From assembly GCA_009774615.1 (NCBI GenBank), contig VSOC01000009.1, positions 1 to 56,124 of the forward strand: a stretch of DNA of 56,124 nucleotides, given 5' to 3'. The notes below the pieces were generated by a model that was not told the origin of the DNA, did not search any database, and saw only the letters and a list, made by a program, of their open reading frames with translations. The first letter of the stretch is position 1, and each line of letters starts with the position of its first letter. Positions 8,823 to 17,670 of this stretch are shown here, piece after piece. Position numbers and translations under genes: made by a program. The DNA comes from Lachnospiraceae bacterium (GTDB lineage: Bacteria; Bacillota; Clostridia; Lachnospirales; Lachnospiraceae).

Positions 8823-11318
8823 ATGATTAATCTGGAAAAATTACAGTCGGTGCTTACGGGATATAAAGATTATTTTCCAAAGCATTGGGAGGATGAAAAG
8901 TATAAATGGGAAGCGGTTTTGCATTTTCAAAAACACTGGGATATGGATGCCGAAAATTTCGGTGAGATGTTTAAGCAGGCTACAGGTAAGACCTTTAACC
9001 TTTTGGCTTCCGGCTACGCTTATCCCCGAATTATGATTCTTCATTTTGCCAAGGCTGACGATGAATACGTCCGGCAGATGTTTTCTGACCTTTTTTATGA
9101 GGGAAGCGACCTTAGCGAGCGCGTGGAGGCGTTTCAGAATGCGGCGGAAGTTCTGCGGGTGAAGCACGATGACGGCACCTGGAGAAGCCATTATCAGAAT
9201 ACCAATGCCATCAGCACCTATCTCTGGCTGCGCTACCCAGACAAGTATTATATCTATAAATATGAGATTTTCCGGGAGGTTGCCCTGGTGCTGGAAGCTG
9301 ATGATGTGCCCCGGCGGGACGGGCTGGCGGAAAGTATGCTTGCCGGCTATCGGATGTACGATGAACTCTGCGCGGCGCTTTGCGGGGACAGCGAACTTGC
9401 CTCTTTGTTGGATGCTGCTTTGGAAGAATCCTGCTACCCTGACCCCAAACGGAAAACGCTGACGATGGATTTTGGCTTTTATTTAAGCCGCTTTTATCAG
9501 GAAGAGCAAAAAAATCCCCGGGACGAAGGATGGTTTCCCACGGATTATTCCCCAGAGCTTACGGTTTCGGACTGGATGGAACTTTTACAGGATGCATCGG
9601 TATTTACGCCCAGTGCTCTTCAGATTATGAAGAGGATAAAGGACTACGGCGGGCAGGCGACCTGCAAACAGCTTTCTCTCCAGTACGGTGAGAGCAGCAA
9701 TTTTTACAACAGCGGTTCTTCTTCCTTAGCCCGCAGGGTAGCAGAAAAGACCAACTGTCCGCTGATGACGGACAATACAAAAAATCCTAAAACCGTCAAA
9801 TGGTGGCCCGTTCTCTATCTTGGAAAGACGACAGAAAGTCCGACCGAGGGAAGTTTTACGTGGAAGCTTCGCCCGGAACTTTTGGAGGCGTTAGAGCAGA
9901 CGGATTTGTCGGATGTTTTACTGTATGTGGACCGCACGCCCGCCATCTGGAAAATCAGCCACGGTACGGAAAATACAGGGATTTCAGATGCAAAGAAAAT
10001 CATCTTTGAAAACCGCAGCGTCGTGGTTGTGCACAGTGCGACTAAGGCCAAGGCGGTTTCCAGGACGACGCAGGGACAGGCCTTTATGGATGCCATTCAC
10101 CGGGGCGATTATTTTTATCTCTGTTATGGAAAGCATGTTCAGCTTTTAGGGCAGTTTACCGGCGATAAAGCCCTTCCGAATCCGGAACTGCAGGGAGGCT
10201 GGTATGAACGGGAGTACCGGCTCATTGCCCGGGCAAAATCCCAGGCCGCCTATACCGGGACGAAGAAATGGTGGACGCCGAATGAAAATTCTACCTGCAT
10301 CAAGGTGGATAAGAGCGATGAACCTCTGTTTGAGGAATTGATTTTATCACCTTATTTTCAGATGAGCCTGGGAGAACTATTTAGCAGGGAAGCTTTTGGG
10401 CACGGCTACTGGTGGCTTAATGCAGACGGACAAAGAGATCCAGGGGTAAGAATTCCCAAGTACGGCAGGGAAGATTTTCTGCGCACCGTTTTTATGACGA
10501 AAGAGCGGCTGGAGGTTTTAGAAGCCCTTCTCTGGAATAAAAAGAATATCATCCTCCAGGGAGCGCCGGGGGTAGGGAAGACCTTTACTGCAAAAAAACT
10601 TGCCTATGTGATGATGGGAGAGCAGGACGACGACCGGGTGGAGATGGTGCAGTTTCATCAAAACTATTCCTACGAGGATTTTGTTATGGGCTATCGGCCT
10701 GACGGGGCGGAATTTAAGCTGACGGAGGGGATTTTTTACCGTTTCTGTCAAAAGGCAGCAGCTTATCCGGACAAGCCGTATTTCTTCCTTATCGATGAAA
10801 TTAACCGGGGAAATTTAAGTAAGATTTTCGGAGAACTTCTGATGCTTATGGAAAAGGATTACCGGGGGAGCAAGATGACGTTAGCCTACAGCGGACAGCC
10901 CTTTTTTGTCCCGGAGAATCTCTACATTATCGGTATGATGAACACGGCCGACCGCAGTCTTGCCATGATTGACTATGCCCTGCGCAGGCGGTTTGGCTTT
11001 TTTGAACTGGAACCGGGATTTACCTCGGATGGTTTTTTGCAGTATCAGAAAGGATTTGCCAATGAAACCTTTGATGCTTTAATTGATCAGGTAAAGGCAT
11101 TGAATAAAGAAATTTCCCGGGATAACTCTCTGGGCCGGGGTTTTTGCATCGGTCACAGCTATTTCTGCGGGAGAAAGGCAGGGGAGTGCACCGAGGACTG
11201 GATGCGTGCCGTGGTTGCCTTTGATCTCCTTCCGACCCTGGCGGAATACTGGTTTGACGAGCCGGAAAAATTAAAAAACTGGGAAAAGAAACTGCGCGGG
11301 GTGTTTGATGACGAATAG
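8823..11318 (+). CDS. mcrB: McrB-like AAA+ GTPase subunit of a type IV restriction system
   Basis: An 831-residue protein. The C-terminal half is the McrB AAA+ motor: Walker A GAPGVGKT (K586), Walker B FFLIDEIN, the MMNTADRS sensor/signature and ALRRRFGFFEL. McrB uses GTP to translocate DNA and drives the McrC nuclease against modified foreign DNA. The N-terminal half (about 1-500) is the DNA-recognition side: an unassigned alpha-helical region at 1-330, then at about 395-520 a stretch (GDYFYLCYGKHVQLLGQF ... RLIARAKS) that resembles an EVE/PUA-like modified-base reader. Start ATG at 8823 follows AGAGGAAC. The next gene, mcrC, overlaps its end by 11 bp. Which modified base is read cannot be told from sequence. 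Confidence 0.85.
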   Translation: MINLEKLQSVLTGYKDYFPKHWEDEKYKWEAVLHFQKHWDMDAENFGEMFKQATGKTFNLLASGYAYPRIMILHFAKADDEYVRQMFSDLFYEGSDLSERVEAFQNAAEVLRVKHDDGTWRSHYQNTNAISTYLWLRYPDKYYIYKYEIFREVALVLEADDVPRRDGLAESMLAGYRMYDELCAALCGDSELASLLDAALEESCYPDPKRKTLTMDFGFYLSRFYQEEQKNPRDEGWFPTDYSPELTVSDWMELLQDASVFTPSALQIMKRIKDYGGQATCKQLSLQYGESSNFYNSGSSSLARRVAEKTNCPLMTDNTKNPKTVKWWPVLYLGKTTESPTEGSFTWKLRPELLEALEQTDLSDVLLYVDRTPAIWKISHGTENTGISDAKKIIFENRSVVVVHSATKAKAVSRTTQGQAFMDAIHRGDYFYLCYGKHVQLLGQFTGDKALPNPELQGGWYEREYRLIARAKSQAAYTGTKKWWTPNENSTCIKVDKSDEPLFEELILSPYFQMSLGELFSREAFGHGYWWLNADGQRDPGVRIPKYGREDFLRTVFMTKERLEVLEALLWNKKNIILQGAPGVGKTFTAKKLAYVMMGEQDDDRVEMVQFHQNYSYEDFVMGYRPDGAEFKLTEGIFYRFCQKAAAYPDKPYFFLIDEINRGNLSKIFGELLMLMEKDYRGSKMTLAYSGQPFFVPENLYIIGMMNTADRSLAMIDYALRRRFGFFELEPGFTSDGFLQYQKGFANETFDALIDQVKALNKEISRDNSLGRGFCIGHSYFCGRKAGECTEDWMRAVVAFDLLPTLAEYWFDEPEKLKNWEKKLRGVFDDE

Positions 11319-12366
11319 ACAGGGGATTTATATCAAAAATATTTATTATATGCTTTCCTATGCCTTTCAGGTATTGAAACAGACGGATATTGAGGAAGTG
11401 GCGGCGGAAGAGTTTAAACAGGTGCAGGATTTATTTGCCGCCATTCTTGCTAAGGGAATTGCCCGGCAGATAAAGCAGGGGCTTTACCGGGAGTATCATG
11501 AGCAAAGGGAGGATCTTACGGTAATGCGGGGAAAGCTGGATTTGCCGAAGACCTTTAAGCATCGGGTGCAGAGAAAGCAAAAGCTGGCCTGTGTTTTTGA
11601 TGAACTGACGGAAGATAACATCTACAATCAGATCTTAAAGACAACCATATATTATCTGCTTCGTGATCCCGGGGTGGACAGCCGGCAAAAAAAGGCATTG
11701 CAGAAGCTGGGGCTGTTTTTTGACGGGGTCAGCCTTTTAAATCCTTTAGTCATTCCCTGGAAGCGGCTGTATTATCGGAAAGGGAATAAAAACTATGAGA
11801 TGCTTTTAAACCTCTGCTTTTTTGTTCTGGAAGGGATGCTGCAGACGACGGAGGACGGAAATTATAAGATGGCGGCGTTTTCCGATGAGCACATGGCAAG
11901 GCTGTATGAGCGGTTTATTTTGGAATATTACCGACAGCACCATGGCTATCTAAGCGAGATAAAATCCGCCCGTATTACCTGGAACTTAACCGGAAAGCAC
12001 GACCCGGCGGCCCTTTCCTTTCTTCCGGCGATGCAGTCGGATATTTTTCTGCGTCTGGGAGAAAAAATCCTGATTATCGACGCGAAATATTATGGGAAAA
12101 CCTTGCAGAACTATTTTGATAAGCAGACCTTGCATTCCGCAAATCTGTACCAGATTTTTGCCTATGTAAAGAACCAGGATAAGAAACACAGCGGTAAGGT
12201 GGCCGGGCTGCTGCTCTATGCCAAAACCGATGAGGCCATTACCCCGGACTGTGCTTTTACCATCGACGGGAATAAGATTGGCGCAAAAACACTGGATTTA
12301 TCTGCGGATTTTCGGGTGATTAGGGCACAGCTTGACGGGATTGTAAAGGAGTATTTTGGAGTATAA
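11308..12366 (+). CDS. mcrC: McrC-like nuclease subunit
   Basis: A 352-residue partner of McrB. The N-terminal part (IYIKNIYYMLSYAFQ, then VMRGKLDLPKTF) matches the McrC/5-methylcytosine restriction subunit family. The PD-(D/E)xK nuclease motif is visible as QSDIFLRL followed by ILIIDAKYY. ATG at 11308 overlaps the mcrB stop by 11 bp, implying translational coupling; an in-frame TTG one codon earlier is less likely. The gene ends 8 bp before a strong terminator, so mcrBC is a two-gene operon with no methyltransferase, as expected for type IV restriction. Confidence 0.85.
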   Translation: MTNRQGIYIKNIYYMLSYAFQVLKQTDIEEVAAEEFKQVQDLFAAILAKGIARQIKQGLYREYHEQREDLTVMRGKLDLPKTFKHRVQRKQKLACVFDELTEDNIYNQILKTTIYYLLRDPGVDSRQKKALQKLGLFFDGVSLLNPLVIPWKRLYYRKGNKNYEMLLNLCFFVLEGMLQTTEDGNYKMAAFSDEHMARLYERFILEYYRQHHGYLSEIKSARITWNLTGKHDPAALSFLPAMQSDIFLRLGEKILIIDAKYYGKTLQNYFDKQTLHSANLYQIFAYVKNQDKKHSGKVAGLLLYAKTDEAITPDCAFTIDGNKIGAKTLDLSADFRVIRAQLDGIVKEYFGV

Positions 12367-12374
12367 GAACAAAG

Positions 12375-12408
12375 AAAGCCTCTGTCCTATGCTAAGACAG
12401 GGGCTTTT
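12375..12408. terminator. Bidirectional rho-independent terminator, mcrC/DUF362
   Basis: AAAGCCTCTGTC pairs with GACAGGGGCTTT over 12 bp (one T-G wobble) around an 8-9 base loop, with A-rich and T-rich flanks on either side. It serves both convergent genes. Confidence 0.8.
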
Positions 12409-12422
12409 ATGATAGCAAAATA

Positions 12423-13307
12423 TTAATCAACACAAATCAATTCATACTCCCGCACGCCGTACCCCAGTTCTGCCGCAGCTTCAATGGTGTGGATGCCGTG
12501 GCGGGTTTCCACACGTTCAATAAAGTGGTTGCGTCCCGGATCTTTGGACTGGTAAATTAAGTCAATACATGCCTGGTCTAAGGCTACCGGGTCGAGGGAG
12601 GAGAGGATGCCGATATCCTTCATGCAGGGATCTTCGGCTACGGCGCAGCAGTCGCAGTCTACGGACAGGTTGCAGACCATGCTGACAAAGGCGGTGTTGC
12701 CTTTAAAGAACTCCATAACGCTTCCTGCGGCGTCTGCCATGGCTTCACAGAAGACTTCCTGCGCCGGGACATGATCCCACACGATTGTCTGGTCGTCGGT
12801 AAAGCCGCCGGAGTGAATCAGGGATTTTCCTTCGCTCGAAGCACAGCCGATGGCAAGCTGCTTTAACGCGCCGCCGTAGCCGCCCATAGGATGCCCCTTA
12901 AAATGCGACAGCACAAGCAGGGAATCGTAGTTTGCCATCGTTTTGCCAACAGCATTTTCTTTCAGCACTTTTCCGCCCGAAACCGGGAGGATGAGATCCG
13001 GCTTTTCGGCATCCATCAGATCGACCTTAAAGTACTTGCTCCACCCGTGTTCTTCCATCAGCTGTCTGTGCTTTTTTGTGGAATTTCTGGCACCGTCGTA
13101 GGCGGTGTTGCATTCCACAATCGTTCCGTTTACGGCTTCGACCATGGGCCGCATAAATTCCGGACGAAGATAGTTTTGATTTCCCTTTTCGCCGGAATGA
13201 ACTTTAACGGCTACCTTTCCCGGCAGTTCCTTTCCCAGTGCCTTGTACATCTTAATTACAGCCTCCGGCGTAATTTCTTTTGTAAAATACACTTTTGCTT
13301 TTTCCAT
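12423..13307 (-). CDS. DUF362 domain-containing protein
   Basis: A 294-residue protein with the DUF362 pattern: VAVKVHSGEKGNQNYLRPEF near the start, SLLVLSHFKGHPMGGYGGAL and LKQLAIGCASSEGK in the middle, and cysteines in VDCDCCAVAEDPCMKDIG. Members are often fused to or encoded near ferredoxin-like domains; this one has no 4Fe-4S ferredoxin domain, although its CDCC...C cluster could bind metal. The precise function of the family is not established. It is divergent from the sensor kinase gene and shares its promoter region. Confidence 0.8.
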   Translation of the reverse strand: MEKAKVYFTKEITPEAVIKMYKALGKELPGKVAVKVHSGEKGNQNYLRPEFMRPMVEAVNGTIVECNTAYDGARNSTKKHRQLMEEHGWSKYFKVDLMDAEKPDLILPVSGGKVLKENAVGKTMANYDSLLVLSHFKGHPMGGYGGALKQLAIGCASSEGKSLIHSGGFTDDQTIVWDHVPAQEVFCEAMADAAGSVMEFFKGNTAFVSMVCNLSVDCDCCAVAEDPCMKDIGILSSLDPVALDQACIDLIYQSKDPGRNHFIERVETRHGIHTIEAAAELGYGVREYELICVD

Positions 13308-13347
13308 GGATTCACCTCATCGTTTTCAGAAAATTTTCTGTTTTTGG

Positions 13348-13376
13348 TTGTTTTTTTTTGCTTATAGGAGTATTAT
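13348..13376 (+). promoter_or_regulatory. Promoter of the sensor kinase operon
   Basis: TTGTTT (13348-13353), 17 bp, TATTAT (13371-13376), placing transcription start about 30 bp before the ATG at 13414. Its -10 box coincides with that of the opposite-strand promoter. Confidence 0.5.
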
Positions 13377-13400
13377 AAAGATATTTTTACTATCTGTCAA
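13372..13400 (-). promoter_or_regulatory. Consensus sigma-A promoter of the DUF362 gene
   Basis: On the minus strand TTGACA (13400-13395), 17 bp, TATAAT (13377-13372): both hexamers match consensus exactly with ideal spacing. Confidence 0.7.
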
Positions 13401-13413
13401 ATAGGAGTTGCTG

Positions 13414-14919
13414 ATGAAAAAGCCCATTTTCCGAAAAGAGGACGTGCAGGAGTCCGTTGTCCGGTTTTCGATTAAAAATAAAATTCTGATGCTGGCGGCC
13501 GGAGCAGCGCTGCCCTTCCTCATCCTTGCCGTTATTTTGCTGCTTTCCATGACAAATTACAGCCGCACCTATGACCAGATTGTCAGCAGCATGACCATTG
13601 CCAATAACTACAATCTGAATTTTAAAGAAGAAGTCGATGAAAGCCTCTATAAGCTGGTGGTGGGTTATATTGCTTATGAGGATATTCATGAGGATGAAAC
13701 CTTAAAAGACCCCTATTTGCTGATTGGCGATCTTCGAGATGATTTTACCAGGCTGATTGCAGTGACGACGGAACCGGAAAGCCGGGTTTGGCTGGAAAAC
13801 TTAAACCGGAATATTGATACTCTGGAAAAACGTGTCGATGATGTCCTGGAAAATATCCGCATCGGCGGACGCTATGATGAAAATATCGAAAAACTGGATA
13901 ATAATATTTACATCCTCACCGAACTGATTCAGGAAAATATCCAGTACTATATTTATTACCAGACCCGGAGTATGGAGGAGGTTAATGAAAATCTGCACCG
14001 CCGGATACAAAGCTTTATTATTATCTGCGGTGTTCTTGCCGCGCTTTTGGCTGCGGCGGTTATTGCGGTAACTTTTTTTGTTACTTCGGGAATTCTCCGC
14101 CCGATTAAGGTCTTGTATGATGCCACACAGAAAATTGCCAAAGGAGATTTTGATGCCCATGCCGAGGTTAATTCCAACGATGAAATCGAAACGCTGGCGC
14201 ACAGTTTTAATGATATGGCGGAAAAGATACAGACCCTGATTACAAAAACCAAGGAGGATGAACAGCGGATGCGCTGGCTGGATCTCCGGCTTTTGCAGGA
14301 GCAGATTAACCCGCATTTTTTATATAATACCTTAGATACCATTGTCTGGCTGATTGAGGGAAATAAGGAGGAGGAAGCGGTGGAGATGGTGGTTGCGCTC
14401 TCGGACTTTTTCCGCCTGGTGCTGAGCCGGGGCAGGGAGTTTATTTCTCTTCGGGAAGAACGGCAGCATATTCGCAGTTATTTAGAAATTCAGGAGGTGC
14501 GCTACCGGGATATCTTAGACTATGAAATCCGTATCGATCCTTCCCTGTATGATTACCAGATTTTAAAGCTGACCCTGCAGCCTCTGGTGGAAAATGCCCT
14601 CTATCATGGAATCAAGTATAAACGTGCCCGGGGCTTTATTTATATCACCGGAAAGAAAGAGGGAGAAAATCTGTATCTGGAAGTCTGTGATAACGGGGTG
14701 GGGATGAATAGGGAGAGTCTGGAGCATCTGCAGAAAGAAATCGAACGCCCGTGCAGTGAAACCAGCCGTGGTTTTGGGCTTGCCAATGTCAATGAGCGGA
14801 TACATATGCGTTTCGGCCCGGATTACGGAATGAAGATCTGGTCGGAGGAGGGAAAGGGAACCAGGGTGGAACTAACCATCCCTGCGATAACCAGGAGAGA
14901 GGAGCCGGAAGAAGGATGA
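13414..14919 (+). CDS. YesM-type sensor histidine kinase (AraS-like)
   Basis: A 501-residue membrane kinase. TM1 (about 24-48), an extracytoplasmic helical sensor (about 50-200), TM2 (about 203-228), HAMP (about 229-282; VLYDATQKIAKGDFDAHAEV), the His_kinase domain with phospho-acceptor QINPHFLYNTLDTI (H301) and an HATPase with DNGVGM and GFGLANVNERI. ATG at 13414 follows AGGAG. It overlaps the next gene, a sugar-binding lipoprotein, by 4 bp, and a YesN-like regulator follows. The kinase probably senses the sugar-loaded lipoprotein from outside, as in the AraPST system of Geobacillus and XylFII-LytS of Clostridium beijerinckii. Confidence 0.9.
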   Translation: MKKPIFRKEDVQESVVRFSIKNKILMLAAGAALPFLILAVILLLSMTNYSRTYDQIVSSMTIANNYNLNFKEEVDESLYKLVVGYIAYEDIHEDETLKDPYLLIGDLRDDFTRLIAVTTEPESRVWLENLNRNIDTLEKRVDDVLENIRIGGRYDENIEKLDNNIYILTELIQENIQYYIYYQTRSMEEVNENLHRRIQSFIIICGVLAALLAAAVIAVTFFVTSGILRPIKVLYDATQKIAKGDFDAHAEVNSNDEIETLAHSFNDMAEKIQTLITKTKEDEQRMRWLDLRLLQEQINPHFLYNTLDTIVWLIEGNKEEEAVEMVVALSDFFRLVLSRGREFISLREERQHIRSYLEIQEVRYRDILDYEIRIDPSLYDYQILKLTLQPLVENALYHGIKYKRARGFIYITGKKEGENLYLEVCDNGVGMNRESLEHLQKEIERPCSETSRGFGLANVNERIHMRFGPDYGMKIWSEEGKGTRVELTIPAITRREEPEEG

Positions 14920-15953
14920 AGGATTGGACAGGAAACAGGATACGGTGTTTTTTGACGGTTTTGGTATTTTTTCTTATTCCGTATCTGCTCTTTGGATGCA
15001 GGAAAGTTTCTTTTGAGAGCAGTGAAGGGGATGCGATAACGCCGATGGATAAAAACCTGATTGTGGTAGGGGTGTCCCAGGTAGGAAGTGAATCTGTGTG
15101 GCGCACGGCAAATACGGCATCCATTCAGAAGGTGTTTACCAAGGAAAACGGATACTTTTTGATTTTTAAAAACGCAAGGCAGAAACAGGAAAACCAGATC
15201 AAGGCGATCCGCAGCTTTATTTCCCAGCGCGTGGATTACATTGTCTTTTCTCCCATCACCGAAACCGGGTGGGATACCGTGCTCCAGGAGGCAAAGGAGG
15301 CGAATATTCCGGTGATTTTAATTGATCGAAAGGTTAAGGTGCAGGATGATTCTTTATATGTGACCTGGATTGGTTCGGATTTTATTCATGAGGGAAGGAT
15401 GGCCGGGGAAGCGTTGGAAGAGTGTCTTTCGCAGCGAAAAAATACAAAGGACACGGTTCATATTGCTATACTTCAGGGAACGAAGGGCGCAACCTCAACC
15501 CTTGGGCGGACGCAGGGATTTGCTTCTGTGGCCGAAACGCATAAAAACTGGAATATTCTGGAAGCGTCAGATGCACAGTTTACCACGGCCAAGGGGGAAG
15601 AGGAGATGGAGCGCCTGCTTAAGCGCTATAAAACGATTGACGTGCTGATTTCTCAGAACGATGATATGACCTTTGGCGCTATCGAAGCGCTGCAAAAAGA
15701 GAAAATTCCCATCGGCGGAGAAGACGGGATCATTATTATTTCTTTTGATGCGGTAAAAAATGCGCTGAAACTGGTGGAAGAAGGGCTGATAGCCGCAGAT
15801 GTGGAGTGTAATCCCAACCAGGGAGAATATGTGGAAAAAGTGATTAAAAAGATGGAAAGCGGGGAGGCCGTGGCAAAGCTTTACTTTGTCCCGGAAAGAG
15901 TGTTTACCCGGGAAAATGTAAGTGCACATCTGCTGAAGGAAAGCGGGGAATAG
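14916..15953 (+). CDS. Sugar-binding lipoprotein of the sensor system (AraP-like)
   Basis: A 345-residue substrate-binding protein with a lipoprotein signal (VLVFFLIPYLLFGC, Cys about residue 28) and a type I periplasmic-binding fold. It is clearly related to the transporter's own binding protein at 19141: both share WRTAN/YRTAN, FTKENGY, GWD.VLQ.A and a VIL.DR strand. It lacks the Thr/Ala/Glu-rich linker of that protein. Its position between kinase and response regulator genes (4-bp overlap with the kinase) suggests a dedicated sensor and not a transport receptor. Ligand is inferred to be L-arabinose, probably in a furanose form, from the flanking genes. Confidence 0.85.
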   Translation: MKDWTGNRIRCFLTVLVFFLIPYLLFGCRKVSFESSEGDAITPMDKNLIVVGVSQVGSESVWRTANTASIQKVFTKENGYFLIFKNARQKQENQIKAIRSFISQRVDYIVFSPITETGWDTVLQEAKEANIPVILIDRKVKVQDDSLYVTWIGSDFIHEGRMAGEALEECLSQRKNTKDTVHIAILQGTKGATSTLGRTQGFASVAETHKNWNILEASDAQFTTAKGEEEMERLLKRYKTIDVLISQNDDMTFGAIEALQKEKIPIGGEDGIIIISFDAVKNALKLVEEGLIAADVECNPNQGEYVEKVIKKMESGEAVAKLYFVPERVFTRENVSAHLLKESGE

Positions 15954-16012
15954 AAGTGTAAAAAGCATAGAGGAAGCACAGAACAAAAAAGCAATAGAGA
16001 AAGAGGAAGACT

Positions 16013-17626
16013 ATGTTAAAAGTATTTTTGGTTGAAGATGAGCGTGTGATAAGAGAGGGGCTGCGGGATAATATCCCCTGGGAGCAGTACGGCTACCGCT
16101 TTATTGGGGAAGCCAGCGACGGGGAGATGGCTCTTCCCATGATCCGCAAACTCAAGCCCGATGTGCTGATTACGGATATTAAGATGCCTTTTATGGACGG
16201 ACTGTCTTTAAGCGAGATGGTTAAGGAGGAATTTCCGAGGACAAAAATCATTATTATCAGCGGCTACGACGATTTTGAATATGCCCGCCGGGCGATTGTG
16301 GCCGGGGTGGATCAATATCTTTTAAAGCCGATTACCCGCGCGGCCCTTAGAAATGTCCTGCTGGAGATCAAGGAAAAAATTGAACAGGATATGGAACAAA
16401 AAGATTATCAGACCCGGTTTCAGGATGAGATGCAGGAATTTGAACAGTTTTCTCTGCGCCGGTTTTTTGAAAAGATTCTGGACGGAAAGCTGTCCGTTAA
16501 GGAAATCTACGAGGAAGCGGCAAAACTGTCTTTGCAGATTGATGCGCCGTGCTACAACCTTTTACTGTTTTCCTTTTACGAGAAAGAAAACCAGACATCC
16601 GGAACCGACCAGAACTTTTTTCTGCGCAGGCAGGATGAGATCTTCCACTATTTTCTCCGGCATCCGCAGTATATTTTATTTCGTTTAAATGTCAACAGCT
16701 ACGGCGTTTTAATTAAATCCGAAGAAGCGCAGATGGAAAAACTGGCGGAAAACGGCTTAGACCATATACGCAGAGTCTGCATTCCGGAAGAAAGCCGGAT
16801 AAGCTGGTATGTTGCCGTGGGAGAAGTTGTGGAGCGGCTCAGTATGCTTCCGCAGTGCTACCTGCAGGCAAGCCATTACTTTGCCTATCGGTTTGTTATG
16901 CCGGGCACCCATATTCTTACGGAAAAAACGCTGTCCGAATACCTGTCCGTCCAGGAAGAAAAAGGAATGGACAATGTGGATTTTCTGCAGATGGACCCGG
17001 AGATCATTCGGGACTTTCTCTTTAGGGGCAATGAAAATGAAATCCATGATTTTGCCGAGTCCTACTTTGCCAACATCCGCCATGCACTCAAGTCCTTAAT
17101 GTTTCGCGGCTATGTCTTTTTTAATATCCGTGTTGCCGTTGTCACTTTTTTGGAGTCGTTCGGCGCGGAACAGGACGGCTATCTCGAAGAGATAAAGCAG
17201 CGTGCGCAGATGGTGCATGACAATGAAGAGGAACTGTATGAATATTTTATCTCCATGCTGCAGACAGCTATGCGTATCCGCGATCAAATTAATAATTACC
17301 AGGGAAATAAGCTGTTTAAAAAAGCTCTGGATTATATTGATGAACATTTCGACCAGGAGTCCCTGTCCTTAAGTCTGGTGGCCGAACAGACCGGGATGAG
17401 TCCGAATTATCTCAGCACGGTTTTCAGCCAGAATATGCAGAAGACCTTTATTGAATATGTGACGGAAAAACGCATTGAAAAAGCGAAAAAACTTCTTCGG
17501 CAGACGGATAAACCCTCCGGGGAGATTGCCAGGGAGGTGGGCTACCGGGATTCGCATTATTTCAGTTTTGTTTTCCGAAAGCTTCAGGGATGCAATCCCA
17601 GGGAGTACCGGGCAGAGCGTAAGTAG
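16013..17626 (+). CDS. YesN-type response regulator with AraC DNA-binding domain (AraT-like)
   Basis: A 537-residue regulator: receiver domain at 1-125 with phospho-acceptor in VLITDIKMPFMDG (D55) and conserved lysine in YLLKPI; a long linker region (about 150-420) typical of the YesN family; AraC-type double helix-turn-helix at about 430-535 (SLSLVAEQTGMSPNYLSTVF; IAREVGYRDSHYFSFVFRKL). It is the partner of the kinase at 13414. The most likely targets are the ABC importer promoter region at 18800-19071 and perhaps its own operon. Ends 44 bp from the convergent araR. Confidence 0.9.
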   Translation: MLKVFLVEDERVIREGLRDNIPWEQYGYRFIGEASDGEMALPMIRKLKPDVLITDIKMPFMDGLSLSEMVKEEFPRTKIIIISGYDDFEYARRAIVAGVDQYLLKPITRAALRNVLLEIKEKIEQDMEQKDYQTRFQDEMQEFEQFSLRRFFEKILDGKLSVKEIYEEAAKLSLQIDAPCYNLLLFSFYEKENQTSGTDQNFFLRRQDEIFHYFLRHPQYILFRLNVNSYGVLIKSEEAQMEKLAENGLDHIRRVCIPEESRISWYVAVGEVVERLSMLPQCYLQASHYFAYRFVMPGTHILTEKTLSEYLSVQEEKGMDNVDFLQMDPEIIRDFLFRGNENEIHDFAESYFANIRHALKSLMFRGYVFFNIRVAVVTFLESFGAEQDGYLEEIKQRAQMVHDNEEELYEYFISMLQTAMRIRDQINNYQGNKLFKKALDYIDEHFDQESLSLSLVAEQTGMSPNYLSTVFSQNMQKTFIEYVTEKRIEKAKKLLRQTDKPSGEIAREVGYRDSHYFSFVFRKLQGCNPREYRAERK

Positions 17627-17670
17627 GCTGTTTCGGATACTGTCGGGGACAGGAATTCTTAAGCGGTGTT

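Noticed and set aside
12891..13367. 158-codon plus-strand frame opposite the DUF362 gene
   Set aside because: Overlaps a well-supported DUF362 gene and its consensus promoter; no binding site.
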